DNA from: Xestospongia muta
Lineage: Eukaryota > Porifera > Demospongiae > Haplosclerida > Petrosiidae
Assembly: GCA_963693285.1 (NCBI GenBank)
Contig: OY848928.1
Coordinates: forward strand, 4,369,827-4,433,826
Length of the DNA stretch: 64,000 bases
Reading direction: 5' to 3'
In this document: positions 42,524-57,628 of the stretch, piece by piece
How positions within the stretch are numbered: position 1 is the first letter of the stretch
How the letters are laid out: every line of letters begins with the position of its first letter
Notes under the pieces: model-generated
The model's input: the letters and a program-made list of their open reading frames with translations, nothing else
Database searches by the model: none
What the model was told of the DNA's origin: nothing
Translations under genes and position numbers: made by a program

Positions 42524-43020
42524 TTTTGACTTGCAATCCAAAACATTCATTTATATATTATTGATACAGTAAGACATCACCATGATTGAGTCTCTCAACT
42601 TTCCGATGTAACTTAGGTATGATGGGTTTACATAATTTCTCTTGTTTGACATAACAATGATTTATTTTAATATTTACTATTATCATCTTCTAATTTCAAT
42701 TGAGTTGGTGACAAAATGTTTGGAATATTGTCTGAATTTTGTTGAAATCTCTCAGTCAAATTGACAAACTGGTACGACTTAAAAGACCTTGGATGTTGTT
42801 GGTAATGTTCATTTCCTATTGGTGTCCAGGACCCTATAATTTATTGTTAATTTTGTTGTGACCTTGCCATTTGGGTATTATGGCTTTTATTTGTTTTTCT
42901 GTCAATTAAGACTCGTGAGTTGATACACTAAACAAAGCAGTTGTTACATTGAGAATTACAATTAATAATAACATTTACAAGAGATATAAAACAAGCATAA
43001 CATCCTATTTCAAAAATTAG
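42524..43020 (-). pseudogene. Sulfotransferase remnant B (same internal deletion as A)
   Basis: Same structure as remnant A: 3' end, then a direct jump to the 5' half at the same TAGGTG-type junction, and the same lost ATG. A and B therefore descend from one already-deleted copy. Confidence 0.85.
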
Positions 43021-44711
43021 TGCCCTAGCTATGCATAAAATGTATTAATATGGATTAATAGTAGAGTAGAAGTGTGAATATAAACAAATAGGATGGATGG
43101 ATATCCTATAGCGACAAGACCCTCCCCCAATTAATCCTAGTTATTTAAAGTGGAGATGGTCATAACACAATACATCGCTTTGCAAAATGAGGGGATTTCC
43201 ATCTCTTTGCTATCTTTAAAACTTCGAGATCTTATCGACTGCAATCTATCTTGGCGTGCGTGTTCACACACAGACCTAGAAAAGAACAAAGAAGGTGAGA
43301 TGATACAGTTGTAGTATTTGTTGTGTGCAGTCGTATGGTCTAACGTTGGGGTAACTATATACCATGTGTGTATTAGTAACGATTATTTGGAGTATAACTT
43401 TGGAAATGTTGTGATCTTTACAATACTACAAATAAATTTATGTGTTAATTTTAGTTACTGACGATAGCTAACATTTTAAAAGGTGTTATTGTATTTGAAC
43501 CAAATACATTTATAAATTGTCCATACTTAAAAATTTTATTTGCCTATGACACATGACATTTGTCTCATTCCTGTACTCCAACTCCCCTTGTAGTCTAGGA
43601 ATGAAACTAAAGAAAAGTGTTGTCAAGTACAGTATACATATAAAATGTATGGTAATGGAAATCCTAGCTCTTTAACAAAAGTAAGGTACATTAGTGTGTT
43701 TATTATGTTTAGTAGGGAAAGATCAAATGTCATACTGTCTAGTTCAATAATTAACATACTATACTACCTCCTGTCTTTACTGTTGTAATTACCACTAATT
43801 ATAGTAGTTTCAAGGATGTTTGACATGGCACAATGCTGATTTTGTTTTAATTATATTTATAAATAATCGAACAATGTCCTATGATTGAATTTGATGACCT
43901 CTATACATATAGTCATTGTCTCGCTAGCTATGTTGTTAGTGTAATCTTTCTCCTAACAAGGCTGAAAGAGGAAGATGTATTACTACAGATATCATTCTTA
44001 CAATAACCACCAGTTACTTAGGGAATGTTCTATGTTATGTAAATATATGCTAGGATATTATAATTGTGATACTTGATGTGAATTAAATTCATACATTAGC
44101 CAGTGGTGTCTTCTATTGTGTTATAAGAATTATAAAAATGCATTAAAGAATGGACACTTTTACAATGACAATACACAATATATTAGTTAATTCATCAGCA
44201 GTACAATATATAGTTGTATTCACTGTATTATGTAGTGTTGTTTTTGACCATACAAAATTGCTGTAGTAATATGTATAGCTGAGAAAACAATCGTGTTCTC
44301 TTAGTACTCTCCTACACATAACAGTTAAAGTCATTGATTGTTGATATTATTGCAGGACATGCACTAGTAGTTTTGTATTGGTAATAATATTGTAGGAGGA
44401 CACTAGTAGTTTTGTATTGGTAATAATATTGTAGGAGGACACTAGTAGTTTTGTATTGGTAATAATATTGTAGGAGGCATGTACTAGTCATTTTGTGTTG
44501 GTAATATTATAGGGAGCAGTATAATATGAACTCCATAATGTATTTTGTATCGATCATAAAATAGTCAAGTTAGAATTACTAGATCATGGAATGACGAGCA
44601 TGGAATAATTATTTCTTTCATTATTGGTATTCCAAAGTATATTTATAATATTGGACTAAACGATATATTAAGGAAGACTCTCTCTCACCACACACACACA
44701 GACAAACATAG
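43021..44711. other. Module B spacer
   Basis: Homologous to 38084-40469 with deletions, including a short version of the minisatellite (44340-44512). No gene seen. Confidence 0.6.
44340..44512. repeat. Minisatellite B (~45 bp units)
   Basis: About four units of the type GTAGGAGGACACTAGTAG followed by TTTTGTATTGGTAATAATATT, equivalent to the arrays at 39527 and 50797. Confidence 0.85.
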
Positions 44712-46476
44712 ATGTCAATAACTAATTGGATTATTGTTGTACTTCTTGTTCTGTATTCCATCATTAATGTTCAAGCACAAACAGAGATTTATAGTGGATC
44801 TGAAGTTGGTGGTAGTGGAGAGGGAAATAATTCACTGGTAGATGCATCCCTTACTCTATCTATCATGCCATCATCATCATCCATTGAGACAACTATTAAT
44901 ATGTCCTCAACTGAAGTCACATCATTCACTCTAATGGAAACCTCTAGCTCTTCAATTATGATAGAAAGTTCTTCTATAATAGAAAGCTCTTTGTCTATGA
45001 TAGAAAGTTCTTCTGTGATAGAAAGTTCTTCATCTGTGATAGAAAGTTCTTCTTCTGTGATAGAAAGCTCTTCGTCTATGATAGAAAGTTCTTCTGTGAT
45101 AGAAAGCTCCTCGTCTGTGATAGAAAGCTCTTCGTCTGTGATAGAAATCTTTTCTTCTGTGATAGGAAGCTCTTTATCTGTTATGGGAACCTCTTCATCT
45201 GTGAGAATTGAATTGAGTTCAACTATAAGGAAAAGTAGTACTAGCATTCCTGTTGATGTAACATTATCATCAAATATACCTACCATTACATCTGTGAGTT
45301 ATGTTATTATAGGTTTAGCTATTCTGTAACCAGAATGTTAGCTATATTCTAGGTCACTGTGGTAGTTCTAGTTTGCTAGTCTAGAGCTTACTAATGGTAG
45401 CTATTTTAGGTCTCTGTGGTAGTTTACTAGTCTAGAACTTACTAATGGTAGCAATACTTGGTCAATGTAGTAAATACTGATGTTTGCTAGTCTAGAGCTT
45501 GCTAATGATAAGTAAGTTGTTATTTTACTAGTTACTCTAAGGTGTGGTTGATGATACAATATTCATTATATAGGATGTTAGACCTACAAGTACTCCTCCT
45601 CCAATATCTCCTACTAATGCTACAGAAGCTGCTCTACCTATAGCAATAATAGCAGGTGCTAGTACTGGAAGCATTTTTATCTTTATTATCATAACACTTA
45701 TATTGATCTGTTGCTGCTGGTATTTCCGTTGTAGATCTAAACCAATGTAAGTGTCTCATCTATTACCAGTTACTCACCTAACAGACAAAATTTATACATG
45801 AGGTATTCTATAAAATAAAGGACTTTACAAACATATTTTATTACACATGATTGCTAAATTAATATCCATGCAGTGGGTTAAGTATTTATCATGCTGTCTT
45901 GTTGCTAAGTTACTTATTTATTTATGTTTTGACTTTCGTACAAATAGGATAGAATATAAAATTATTATAACAATTTTTGGGGATCAAAAAAGAAGACCTC
46001 CCCATACGGTATGTTAGTAGAATCTAATATTTTTATGTCCATTAATAATGGGATATGTGTCATATAAACCTAATACATGATTTTATACTATAAGGAAACC
46101 CCACCCCTAAACCAGGCCTAATTATAAAGTGTAAGTGTATAATATACTAAAAGTATTATACTATATAATTCTAATAATTCTTCAGATAGGGTTAGGTACA
46201 CCATCCCAAATAATGCCCATATGTCCAAAATAATATTTGTTAATTCATCCAGCATCTATCTGTTATGACATCTCTCATTAATCTATTTCTGTGTTCATAT
46301 GTACCTATTTATTAGTATTAACCACTTTGTTACTTTAGAGCAGTATTGCTAGTAGTATACAAAGCAGTATAGACAGTTTACGAGGCAGTTTTAGACGACC
46401 CGGAACAGGATCTACAAAAAATGATGAACATTATCCTAACCCAATTGCTAATGGAATATATTCTACACCTGTATGA
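44712..46476 (+). CDS. Serine-rich type I membrane protein B
   Basis: Paralogue of protein A, 317 residues, four exons (44712-45293, 45574-45746, 45948-46008, 46339-46476). Same signal peptide, Ser/Ile/Glu repeat ectodomain (shorter), Pro/Thr stalk, transmembrane helix (GSIFIFIIITLILICCCW) and Ser/Arg tail (SSIASSIQSSIDSLRGSF). Exon 3 differs in sequence from that of A and C, and exon 4 lacks the first few codons found in A. The frame is intact throughout. Confidence 0.78.
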
Positions 46477-46860
46477 AAAAGACAACAAAGTCTAATCAAT
46501 CGTTGACCTATTATCTCTCTCTGTCTCCCTTGTTCATACCATATATGTACATGTATTGAGTAACCAAGTTTATTATCATTTCATCATAAGTTACATGTAC
46601 GTGTTTTTTCACTTCTCATTCTAAATACTAAAAATTTAATAATTATAATTATTTATTTATGTGGCCTGCATACAGTAGATATGTTGAAAATTTTTATCTG
46701 CAATAAATGATGTCTCATTTTATTTGTTATGAAGCAAAATAACAGGATCTGAACATCAAATAGTTAAAGAAATATACACAACATCTTTGTAAAAGAGACA
46801 ATGAAGTCTATAAACAACCATTTTCTGGAGGTATTACATATTACCAGTATTTTGATACTC

Positions 46861-47984
46861 ACAGTTCACTCTTAACATCTTTTAGGCAATGAAATGTGCT
46901 GTTAAATGTGCTAATAGTGAATTAAAACCAGACAATAGAAATCTACTTTCTGTAGCTTTTAAAAATGTAGTTGGTAGTCGTCGAACTGCCTGGAGAGTTA
47001 TACTGAGCATAGAAAACAAAGCAGGTCCTGACAACAAACCACTTCTTGAAGAATACAAACGTACAATTCGATCAGAATTGCAAGAACAATGTATGGAGGT
47101 TATAGTGAGTAATTATATAATGTTAATTGAGGCTATATACGGTCATATTTATCTTGTACATTAGACATTATTAGATGAGAAAATACTCAATAATGATGCT
47201 TACAGCAATTCTCCTGAAGCTGGAATATTTTTCTTGAAGATGAAAGGTGATTATTATTGTTACATTACAATCACAAGGATGAGAAGGCAGGTTTGTCCAA
47301 CATAATATTCAATAAGACAATATTGCTATTTAAGGATATTGCTACTATAGTAAGTCAACAAGATGAGTATACATGTACAAGACAAGTACACATGTACATA
47401 ACACATGCTGTCTTAGTAAATTAATTACTAGGAACATGTCGATATACAGGTTTTGTCTTGCGCACTAAAAGACTAGAATTAATTAATTTAATTATCGCGT
47501 GATAATTTAATTGTGGCTCTTAGCACATAATCTGCCCATAATGATAGGATCTAATTTAGTCTTTGATCTCATTTACTTTCTCACTGCTCTAGACACTTTC
47601 TTCTGCTCTTTTCATTGTTTTAAAAGTGTCTCCTCTTTGCTTTATTACTATCACTATAATTAATGTTAAGTAACATATTTTGTGTATAAATATATTTCCA
47701 CTTATCACTGATCACTCAATAAACCACTTGTGCTCATTTGTTTTCACCTTGTCATCAAGATCTACAATTAGTATTTTTTTGGAAAAAACTCATATTTTTA
47801 TAATTAGTCAATATTAATAGGATCTGTTTCGTTAATTATTTTTTTATATTAATCATTTAAATAATTATTCTGTGGTATTTTTCTTTTATTGATGTCTCAT
47901 CAGTTACCACAATTATATACTCATTTTTATCAAGTCGATATTTTTAAAAATATATTTTTTGCAACTAAATAAAATGCATTTACC
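46861..47984 (+). pseudogene. Decayed duplicate of 14-3-3 copy 3, exons 2-3 and 3' flank
   Basis: 46884-47102 reproduces exon 2 (35166-35384) almost exactly. 47165-47289 reproduces exon 3 with a deletion near 47268 that breaks the frame and a TATTATTGT change. After that, pieces of the later intron and 3' flank follow (match to 35930-36280 and then 37340-37560), with exons 4-6 missing. There is no first exon. It shows that the module duplication started inside the 14-3-3 gene. Confidence 0.88.
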
Positions 47985-47995
47985 CAATCAACTAA

Positions 47996-49186
47996 TTATA
48001 TGTCACAACTTTTAACTTGCAATGCAAAACGTTCTTTTATATATTGATACAGTGAAACATCAGCATGATTGAGTCTCTCAATTTTCTGATGTAACCTAGG
48101 TGACACTTCAATAGTCTGCTCATTTTTATTTCTTCTGTAGGATGTACTCTTCTGAACATCTAAATGGGAGAAGTAATCAGGTAACATGTGACGAAACAGC
48201 TCATAGGTCCAGGCCAAGTTATCAACGATGCCTACAACAGCAAAATGCTTTTCCAAGTTTGCCTTTGCTTTAAGTAAGGAACGACTTGATCCGTCAGCAC
48301 ACCATGGATCATGACCACAAAAATATTTTGTCATTAAATTTGATGTACAACCTTCATGTGAAAGGTCAAGACAAGTCTCTAATGATTCATTTTTGTGGGC
48401 GGGGTTTATCATTGCTTGTATATGCGGTCTTGAGCTAAAGTGGTAATACAAATAAGAAGAAATAAGTCTTGATACTGGCTCACGGACAATAGTTATGTAC
48501 GTGTAACTGGGTAGTTTGAAATCAACGTGATAGAAGTGTCTAGCGTAGACCAGTTTGTTGGTGACTTTTTGTTGCTTTTTGATAAAGGTAGTGACTTGTT
48601 GGATGACTTTTTCATTCCAATTGAATGCACCGCTTGGATTGAAGTGAAGTTCCAGATCATGTTTAGTTTGTAAGTCTTTGAGCAAATCTACAAAAGACGT
48701 ACTAGCACACTTTGGAATACGTACAAAGAAAACTGTCTTAGGTGTGATGGGTTGGCATATAATTTCTCTTGTTTGACGTAACAATGATTTATTCTGATAT
48801 TTACTAATACCATCTTTCAATTTCAATTGAGCCTGTGACAAGCGTTTGCGAATATTGTCTGAATTTTGTTTAAATCTCTCAGTCAAATTGACAAATTTGC
48901 TACGACTTAAAAGAGCTTGGATGTTGTTGGTTATATTCCTTTCCCATTGGTGTCCAAGACCCCATAATTTATTGTTAATTTTTTGGTGATTATGCTGTTT
49001 GGGTATTGTGGCTTTTATTTGTTTTTCTGTCAATTGAGACTCGTGAGATGCTACACCCAATAAAGCAGCTGATACATGGAGAATTGAAATTAAAATTATT
49101 CCAATGGTAAGGAAACAGCATATGAAAAGAACTCCACGGCATTTACGAGGGATATAAAAACAAGCATGGCGTCCCAATTCAAACAT
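47996..49186 (-). CDS. Golgi 2-O-sulfotransferase-like enzyme (HS2ST/UST family)
   Basis: Transfers sulfate from PAPS to a glycan, probably in the Golgi. Single exon, 396 residues from the ATG at 49186. A longer in-frame start at 49333 would add 49 residues derived from a simple repeat and is less likely. Type II layout: a transmembrane anchor near residues 18-45 (GVLFICCFLTIGIILISIL), a stem, then the catalytic domain. The 5'-phosphosulfate motif RIPKCASTSF is at 156-165, a catalytic-His candidate in YARHFYHVDF near 217, and the 3'-phosphate motif REPVSRLISSYLYY from 235. Paired cysteines (CLDLSHEGC, CGHDPWC) fit the uronyl/heparan 2-O-sulfotransferase family; the substrate cannot be told. 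It lies head-to-head with Ser-rich gene C, about 3.9 kb apart. Confidence 0.85.
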   Translation of the reverse strand: MFELGRHACFYIPRKCRGVLFICCFLTIGIILISILHVSAALLGVASHESQLTEKQIKATIPKQHNHQKINNKLWGLGHQWERNITNNIQALLSRSKFVNLTERFKQNSDNIRKRLSQAQLKLKDGISKYQNKSLLRQTREIICQPITPKTVFFVRIPKCASTSFVDLLKDLQTKHDLELHFNPSGAFNWNEKVIQQVTTFIKKQQKVTNKLVYARHFYHVDFKLPSYTYITIVREPVSRLISSYLYYHFSSRPHIQAMINPAHKNESLETCLDLSHEGCTSNLMTKYFCGHDPWCADGSSRSLLKAKANLEKHFAVVGIVDNLAWTYELFRHMLPDYFSHLDVQKSTSYRRNKNEQTIEVSPRLHQKIERLNHADVSLYQYIKERFALQVKSCDI

Positions 49187-50796
49187 TAGCGCCCTAGCTA
49201 TGTATAAAATGTAATTGATATGGATTAACAGTAGAGTAGAAGTGTGAATGGATGTATATATGTGGACGAATGGATTGATAGATGGATGAATGAATGGATG
49301 GACGGATAGATAACTTACAATAACAAATATCACACTCCTATTACAAGACCCGCCTACAATTATTTCATAATAGTTATTTATGTTGTCATAGTCATAACGC
49401 CCCTTGCGGTAACTTGAAATCCATCTCTTTGCAAAAAGAGGCGATTTGGCTCTCTTTGCTATCTTTAAAACTTCGAGATCTTATCGACTGCAATCTATAT
49501 TGGCGTGCGTGTTCACACACAGACCTCGAAAAGAACAAAGAAGGTGAGATGATACAGTTGTAGTATTTGTTGTGTGCGGTAGTATGGTCTAACGTTAGAG
49601 TAACTATATACCATATGTGTATTAGTAACGAATATTTGGAGTATAACCTTGGAAGTATGCTCTTTTAAGTTAAGAAAACAACATTACAATAAGGACTAAA
49701 ATATGTGTTGATTTTAGTACTGATAAATAATTAATATTTTAAAAGGTGTCATTGTAGCATTTGAACTGAATATATTTATAAATCTCCATACTTAAATGGT
49801 TTTATCTACCTATGACACGTTAGCCTAGTTCCCATATTTAACTCCCACTTGTATATAGTCTTGGAATGAAAGTATCAATACCTTATCAAAGATGGAGGAG
49901 AGGACCACTAAACATAGTGGGAGTACTTTAGACTTATAAGTAATAGACATTCCATTGCTAACCAAACTATATCCTGTCTTTTCAAAGTGCAGTGTCTCAA
50001 AGTCAATTGCAATATTTCATGATAGAAATGTAGGAACTGGGCAAATTGTTTTACACACTGGAAAGGTGATGGTCCAGTACAATATACACGCAAATATATA
50101 GTAATATAAATCTTAGGTATTTTAATAAAATTAAAGTAAAATTTTAAGGATTCCTTTTGCATTCCACTAGCCATTTGTCTTATATTGCATTAAGTATGTA
50201 TATTAGTAGTAGAAGGTATAGATCGTATGTCATACTATATAGTCCAACAATTAACATAATGTATTACTTATTGTTAATGTTGTAATTTGTAGTAATTGTA
50301 ATTGTTTCATGAATTTTATAATGACCCATTGTCCTTTGATTTAATTTGCTGAACTCTATTATGTCTTGTCATTGTCTCACTAGCTGTGTTGTTAGTGTAA
50401 TCTTTCTCCTGACAAGGCAGAAAGAGGAAGATGTATTACTACAGATATCATTCTTACAATAATCACCACTGGGGAATGTTCTATGTTGTGTAAATATATG
50501 CTAGGATATTTACCATCATGATACTTGATGTGAATTAATTCATACATTAGCCAGTGCTGTCTAGTTGTTATAGCAATTTATAAATATGGACTAAAGAATG
50601 GACACTTATAACAACAACATACAAATATTAGTTACTTCATCAACAGTACAATATATAGTTGTACTCACTGTATTGTGTTAAGTAGTGTTGTTTTTGACTA
50701 CACAAAATTGTTGTAGTAACATGTATAGCTGAGAAAACAATAGTGTTCTCTTAGTACTCTCCTACACATAATAATTAAAGTCCTTAATTGTTAATA

Positions 50797-51372
50797 TTGT
50801 AGGGGGACAGTGATTGATTTGTATTGTTAACGTTATAGGGGGCACTAGTAGTTTTGTGTTGCTAATATTGTAGGGGGGCACTAGTAGTTTTGTGTTGCTA
50901 ATATTGTAGGGGGGCACTAGTAGTTTTGTGTTGCTAATATTGTAGGGGGCACTAGACATTTTGTATTGTTAACATTGTAGGGGGGCACTAGTAGTTTTGT
51001 GTTACTAATATTGTAGGGGGGTACTAGTAGTTTTGTGTTGCTAATATTGTAGGGGGGCACTAGTAGTTTTGTGTTGCTAATATTGTAGGGGGCACTAGAC
51101 ATTTTGTATTGTTAACATTGTAGGGGGCACTAGTAGTTTTGTGTTGCTAATATTGTAGGGGGGCACTAGTAGTTTTGTGTTGCTAATATTGTAGGGGGGC
51201 ACTAGTAGTTTTGTGTTGCTAATATTGTAGGGGGCACTAGACATTTTGTATTGTTAACATTGTAGGGGGGCACTAGTAGTTTTGTGTTACTAATATTGTA
51301 GGGGGGTACTAGTAGTTTTGTGTTGCTAATATTGTAGGGGGGCACTAGTCATTTGGTAATATTGTAGGGAGC
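50797..51372. repeat. Minisatellite C with higher-order structure
   Basis: About 15 units of ~37 bp (TTTTGTGTTGCTAATATTG-TAGGGGGGCACTAGTAG). Variant units (CACTAGACATTTTGTATTG-TTAACATTG) recur every three or four units, giving a higher-order repeat of roughly 150 bp seen about three times. Each unit has a G5-G6 run. Confidence 0.9.
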
Positions 51373-52860
51373 AGTATAATATGAACTTCACAATGTATTT
51401 TGTATTGGTCATAAAAATAGTTAAAATTACTGGTTTTATTTGGTCTGGTCTGTTGTGTGTTTGTTTGCTAGTCTGCCTATCACCTCTCAATCTGTGTACT
51501 CACCTCACCCTTCTTCCTGCCTCATATGACACAGTTACAGAAGATTTATTTGTATTAATCGAATGATGTAATTATTAGATATATATTTACAATCAACTCA
51601 GTCACAAAGAGGCCTCTGTTATCACAAAGAGGCCTCTGTTTGTCTTATCATAACCTCACATTTAATTTATGCAGCTAACATTTACTATAATATTCTTATA
51701 TATGTGGTTTGTGTATGAGTAAAAGTCAATTGTATCGTTAATATGGTAGAGTGAGTTAATTATTTTTACCATATCAAGTAAAGTCGACACGTTATGATGA
51801 GATTAGTTACCATATATATGAACGACACTTTATTAAAGTTATAGATATGGGATGAGTGGGTAGATCAACCAATACAAGTACATAACAGAGAAATGAATGA
51901 ACAGACACAGATATGACAATTTTGACCGTGTGTTATTAAACATGTGATATGCAACACTTGAATACTAAACTTATTACACACTGTTTTCAATTAACTTTGT
52001 ACATTCTAAAAAATACATAGGTTATATTTTAACATACCATATATATGGGATATCGAGTAGTAATGCTTCAGGGTGTATACATATTGCAAATTGAGTTAAT
52101 AACAACTCTACCATTTCACATATGATGTTACACAAGCAATGTATACATTTAGTTTTATTCATAGACTGAGACTCAATGTTATTATTACACAGTGCCAATC
52201 TTATCATTGTTACATCGTACCACTACTTTACTCCTCTACTGTATATAGCTGACAATGTGACAATTACTTGCAAAATGTGAAGTGCTACTGCACTCGCTTT
52301 CACTTAGTGATTAATTTGTTTCTGTATGTCAATTTACTTACTATAAAACCACAGCATTGATCATTGTACTGGTCATAACATTCTACGACTTAGCAACATA
52401 TGTAGTGTAGTATATTGTGTATATATGATAGCAATCTTGGTGTCATGTTTAGTGGTGACTGAAGACCACCTATAGAGTTGTTTTTACCTTTTGATCAGTA
52501 GTTGTAATGTATCAATGGACCACACTATTAACTACCAGACTATGTCATATTATTATATAATGTTGGTAGTAAAAGTTGTGTACCAGCTGTTAATAGAATT
52601 TAAATTAAAGTTAACATAGTCGTGTATATACACACTCTAGTGTTGTAGTAGCAGTGTAAATTTAATATTTTTAATGTAAAGTTCTCTGAAATTAATTGTG
52701 TCAACTATTAGCTAGCTGTAGTAATTATATACTCTTAAGTAGGCAACCACAAAAATGTCAATTACAAACTTTGACAATGGCTTAGACATGTGATGAGCAT
52801 GTGATAATTAGTTAATTACTTCTTTCATTATTGGTATTTGAAAGTATGATTTATAATAGT

Positions 52861-54796
<1,936 letters not shown>

Positions 54797-55658
54797 AAAA
54801 GACAACAGAGTCTATTCAATCTTCGACCTATTATCTCTCTCTCTCTCTCTCTCTCTCTTGTTCATACCATATATGTACATGTATTGAGTTACCAAGTCTA
54901 TTATCATTTCATCATAAGTTACATGTACGTGGTTTTTCTCTTCCCATTCTATATACTAAAAATTTAATAATTATTATTACAATACAATTATGTGGCCTGA
55001 ATTACAGTAGATATGTTGTAAATTTTTATCTGCAATAAATGACATTTTGTTTTATTTGTCATAAATTTTTAAGCTTTGAATTTTTTTGATATTGTTCTGT
55101 TTTTGTGTATCCAATTTTTCAATATTTTACAATGGAAATGACCTTTGGGAATTCAATTTTAACCAAATGTAGTCACATCTCACACAATGTTAGGGCGTTC
55201 ATTTACACTGCAGTTAAAATATGTGAATACAATTTATTGTAATTATAGTCACCTATCTGGATGTGCACCCCTTTAATTAACATAATTAATTTATACTTAA
55301 TGATGCCCAATGAAGAGAGGTTTCACTTCCATGTTTGTATAAACTACTGATTGTATCTGATTAAATAGTTTGAATTCTGTTCGGTTTTTTTGTTGTGTTG
55401 TCCAAATCTTTTCAAAACTTGTGTCTATGGATCTTTCCTAACACCTAAAATAAACTGCTCTTTATTTAATAAGACCTTCATAATTCTTTTGTTCTCAGTA
55501 AAAAGAGCCTCCTATTTCCACTAAATAATTAAATTATACATCATTCATTATTAGCCATCATCCCTCGGTTCTTAAATTGTGTTGTAAACATTAAAATCTT
55601 TGATGAAAATCTTCCAACAAATAATAACAAGTTGAATGTTATAATTACTGGTCCTTGA
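54797..55658. other. Intergenic, Ser-rich gene C to RPL19
   Basis: Up to about 55070 this is the conserved module 3' flank with a (CT)n stretch at 54834-54858. The rest is AT-rich DNA with a possible minus-strand RPL19 poly(A) signal (AATAAA) at 55461-55466. No gene seen. Confidence 0.5.
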
Positions 55659-57628
55659 CTATTTTTTTTGCTCATCTTCTTTCGCCAAGAAAGCCAACAG
55701 CTCTGCCTTCTTTTGTGCCTTTCTCTCTTGTTTACGTTGACGAGCTTGTCTGCTTTTCAGTCGTTGAGCTTCTGCTTGTTCACTATAAAGGAAATACAGA
55801 AGATAAAAAATGTTGTTGCTGTGGAAACTAGTTTTATTATGAACTTTCAATATTACATCAAGTTTTACAGTTTCACTGAATACAGGGTTAAAAATTAGGC
55901 AGATTATGTCTGTTACTAGAACATTATTATGACAACTGTTTAACATTTTAAAATGTTTGGCTGTGTGTGTTATATTATATTATATTACATTATATTACAT
56001 TATGTTGTTTTACTTTTCCTTAAAATATTCCATACACAAATTTTGCTAGTTCATTTGATGCTAATTTCATATCACAGTCAAGTATACGAAAGATAAGTGA
56101 CTTTGCATGTACTATTATTAATTTCCATGTACTATTTATTTATTTTTAATAACATACGCTAATTGTTTTGCTCGCAGATTCTCAGACTTCTTCTTGTGTA
56201 TGTATTCCATTAGAACACGTTTGTTCTTAAAAACGTTACCTTTCACACGCATATACAACATATGATAACTACATAAAATAAAAAAAATATCTATCAAAGG
56301 ATACGGTCTCATTCCTATACATCAATACCATAAACCATCATTCTCATTTCGTCTCATTCCTGTACTCCATATTTCTACAAATTGTTAGTCTCATTCCTAT
56401 AAGTCACCATTATTCTCATTCCTATACATCACCAGTCTCGTTCCTATAAGTCACTATCATTCTCATGCCTATATGTCATGATACCATACCATCAATTCCT
56501 ATATGTCATGATACCATACCATCATTCTCATTCCTATACATCACCAGTCTCATTCCTATAAGTCACTATCATTCTCATTCCTATATGTCATGATACCATA
56601 CCATAATTCTCATTCCTATACATCACCAGTCTCATTCCTATAAGTCACTATCATTCTCATTCCTATATGTCATGATACCATACCATAATTCTCATTCCTA
56701 CACATCACCAGTCTCATTCCTACAGTCATGATATCACAAATTCTCATTCCAATACATCATCAGTCTCATTCCAATACTAGCAAGACCTAGTACATGTACT
56801 TATTGATAAAGCTACATTCCAATATGCAGTTTCATTCTTAAATTTCAGTTCTCTTCCATTCTTATCATCCCTTATCTTCCAGGGAATAACGATTACATTA
56901 TATATATCCACATTTCTTTCTACACTTTCAAACACATTTAGTCCGAAATGAACCAGCCTCAATACTCACAGATGGTTGTCAATTTTCTTTGCCTCCCGAT
57001 ATTTACGCAACAGCCTCCTCAATGTTCTCATTCTTCTCATCCAAATAATCTTCTCTGGCATACGAGCATTAGCTGTACCTTTTCTCTTCCCATACCCTGC
57101 ATGTGTGTGTGTGTGAGATAGAGAGAGAAAAAAAGAGAGATGATCACTTACTTAATTATGAATGTATATAAAGAAAACCACACCCACCTGAATGTCTTCC
57201 TTTTCTTTTAGCTTCCATTGCTCGACGAACACGAGAACGTGAATGGATTACTTGAGGTTTCCTAATTATTAACCCATCTTTCACTAACTTGCGTACACTC
57301 TGACCTAATTACAAGAGGGTGGAGTCAAGAGATTGGTTTTATACCATATATGGTATAAACTTACGTGAATTAGCATTACTAATTTCAGTAGCCTCGTTAG
57401 GATCAAGCCAGATCTTACGCTTACCACATTTCAGGACAGCTGCTGCTAACCGCTTCTGCAGCTTCAAAGAACTGTTTAGACACAAAATGGACAGATAAGT
57501 TTATGCAATGGATTAACAAGCAATCCTAACACCTATGTATCAATGTACTTTACAAAACATTAAGAAAATCTTCGTTTTGTGATTAACTACAATGGAATGT
57601 AGGTTAGTTATCAAGAGACTCACCTCAT
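55659..57628 (-). CDS. RPL19: 60S ribosomal protein L19 (eL19)
   Basis: Large-subunit ribosomal protein. Six exons (57628-57624, 57471-57365, 57304-57188, 57096-56970, 56268-56158, 55782-55659) join to 196 residues, identical in length to human RPL19. The first exon holds only ATG-AG, a common ribosomal-protein layout. Motifs: [82 protein letters not shown], then a long Lys/Arg/Glu/Gln helix to the C-terminus. The 57096 acceptor is preceded by a (CT)/(CA) tract. The intron 56969-56269 is filled by a minisatellite. Confidence 0.97.
56330..56780. repeat. Minisatellite in RPL19 intron (~80 bp units)
   Basis: Imperfect units built from CTCATTCCTATA-x-TCACCAG, CTCATTCCTATAAGTCACTAT and CTATATGTCATGATACCATA motifs, about four to five copies. 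It has a nested structure with a basic CATTCCTATA-CATCA element. Confidence 0.8.

Larger units (their letters stand above)
42521..46860. repeat. Module B: sulfotransferase remnant + Ser-rich gene
   Basis: Second copy of the module. It is closest to A, sharing the sulfotransferase deletion. Confidence 0.85.

Noticed and set aside
47488..47515. AATTATC-GCG-TGATAATT palindrome
   Set aside because: Short and imperfect in very AT-rich DNA; nothing nearby gives it a role.
47996..49333. Longer sulfotransferase start at 49333
   Set aside because: The extra 49 residues come from a TGGA-type simple repeat and would precede the membrane anchor oddly; the ATG at 49186 fits a type II protein.
50762..51102. 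Minus-strand PPYNISNTKLLV repeat frames in minisatellites (also 39400-39651)
   Set aside because: Translation of the 37-bp minisatellite; no start, signal or splice context, and not conserved between arrays.
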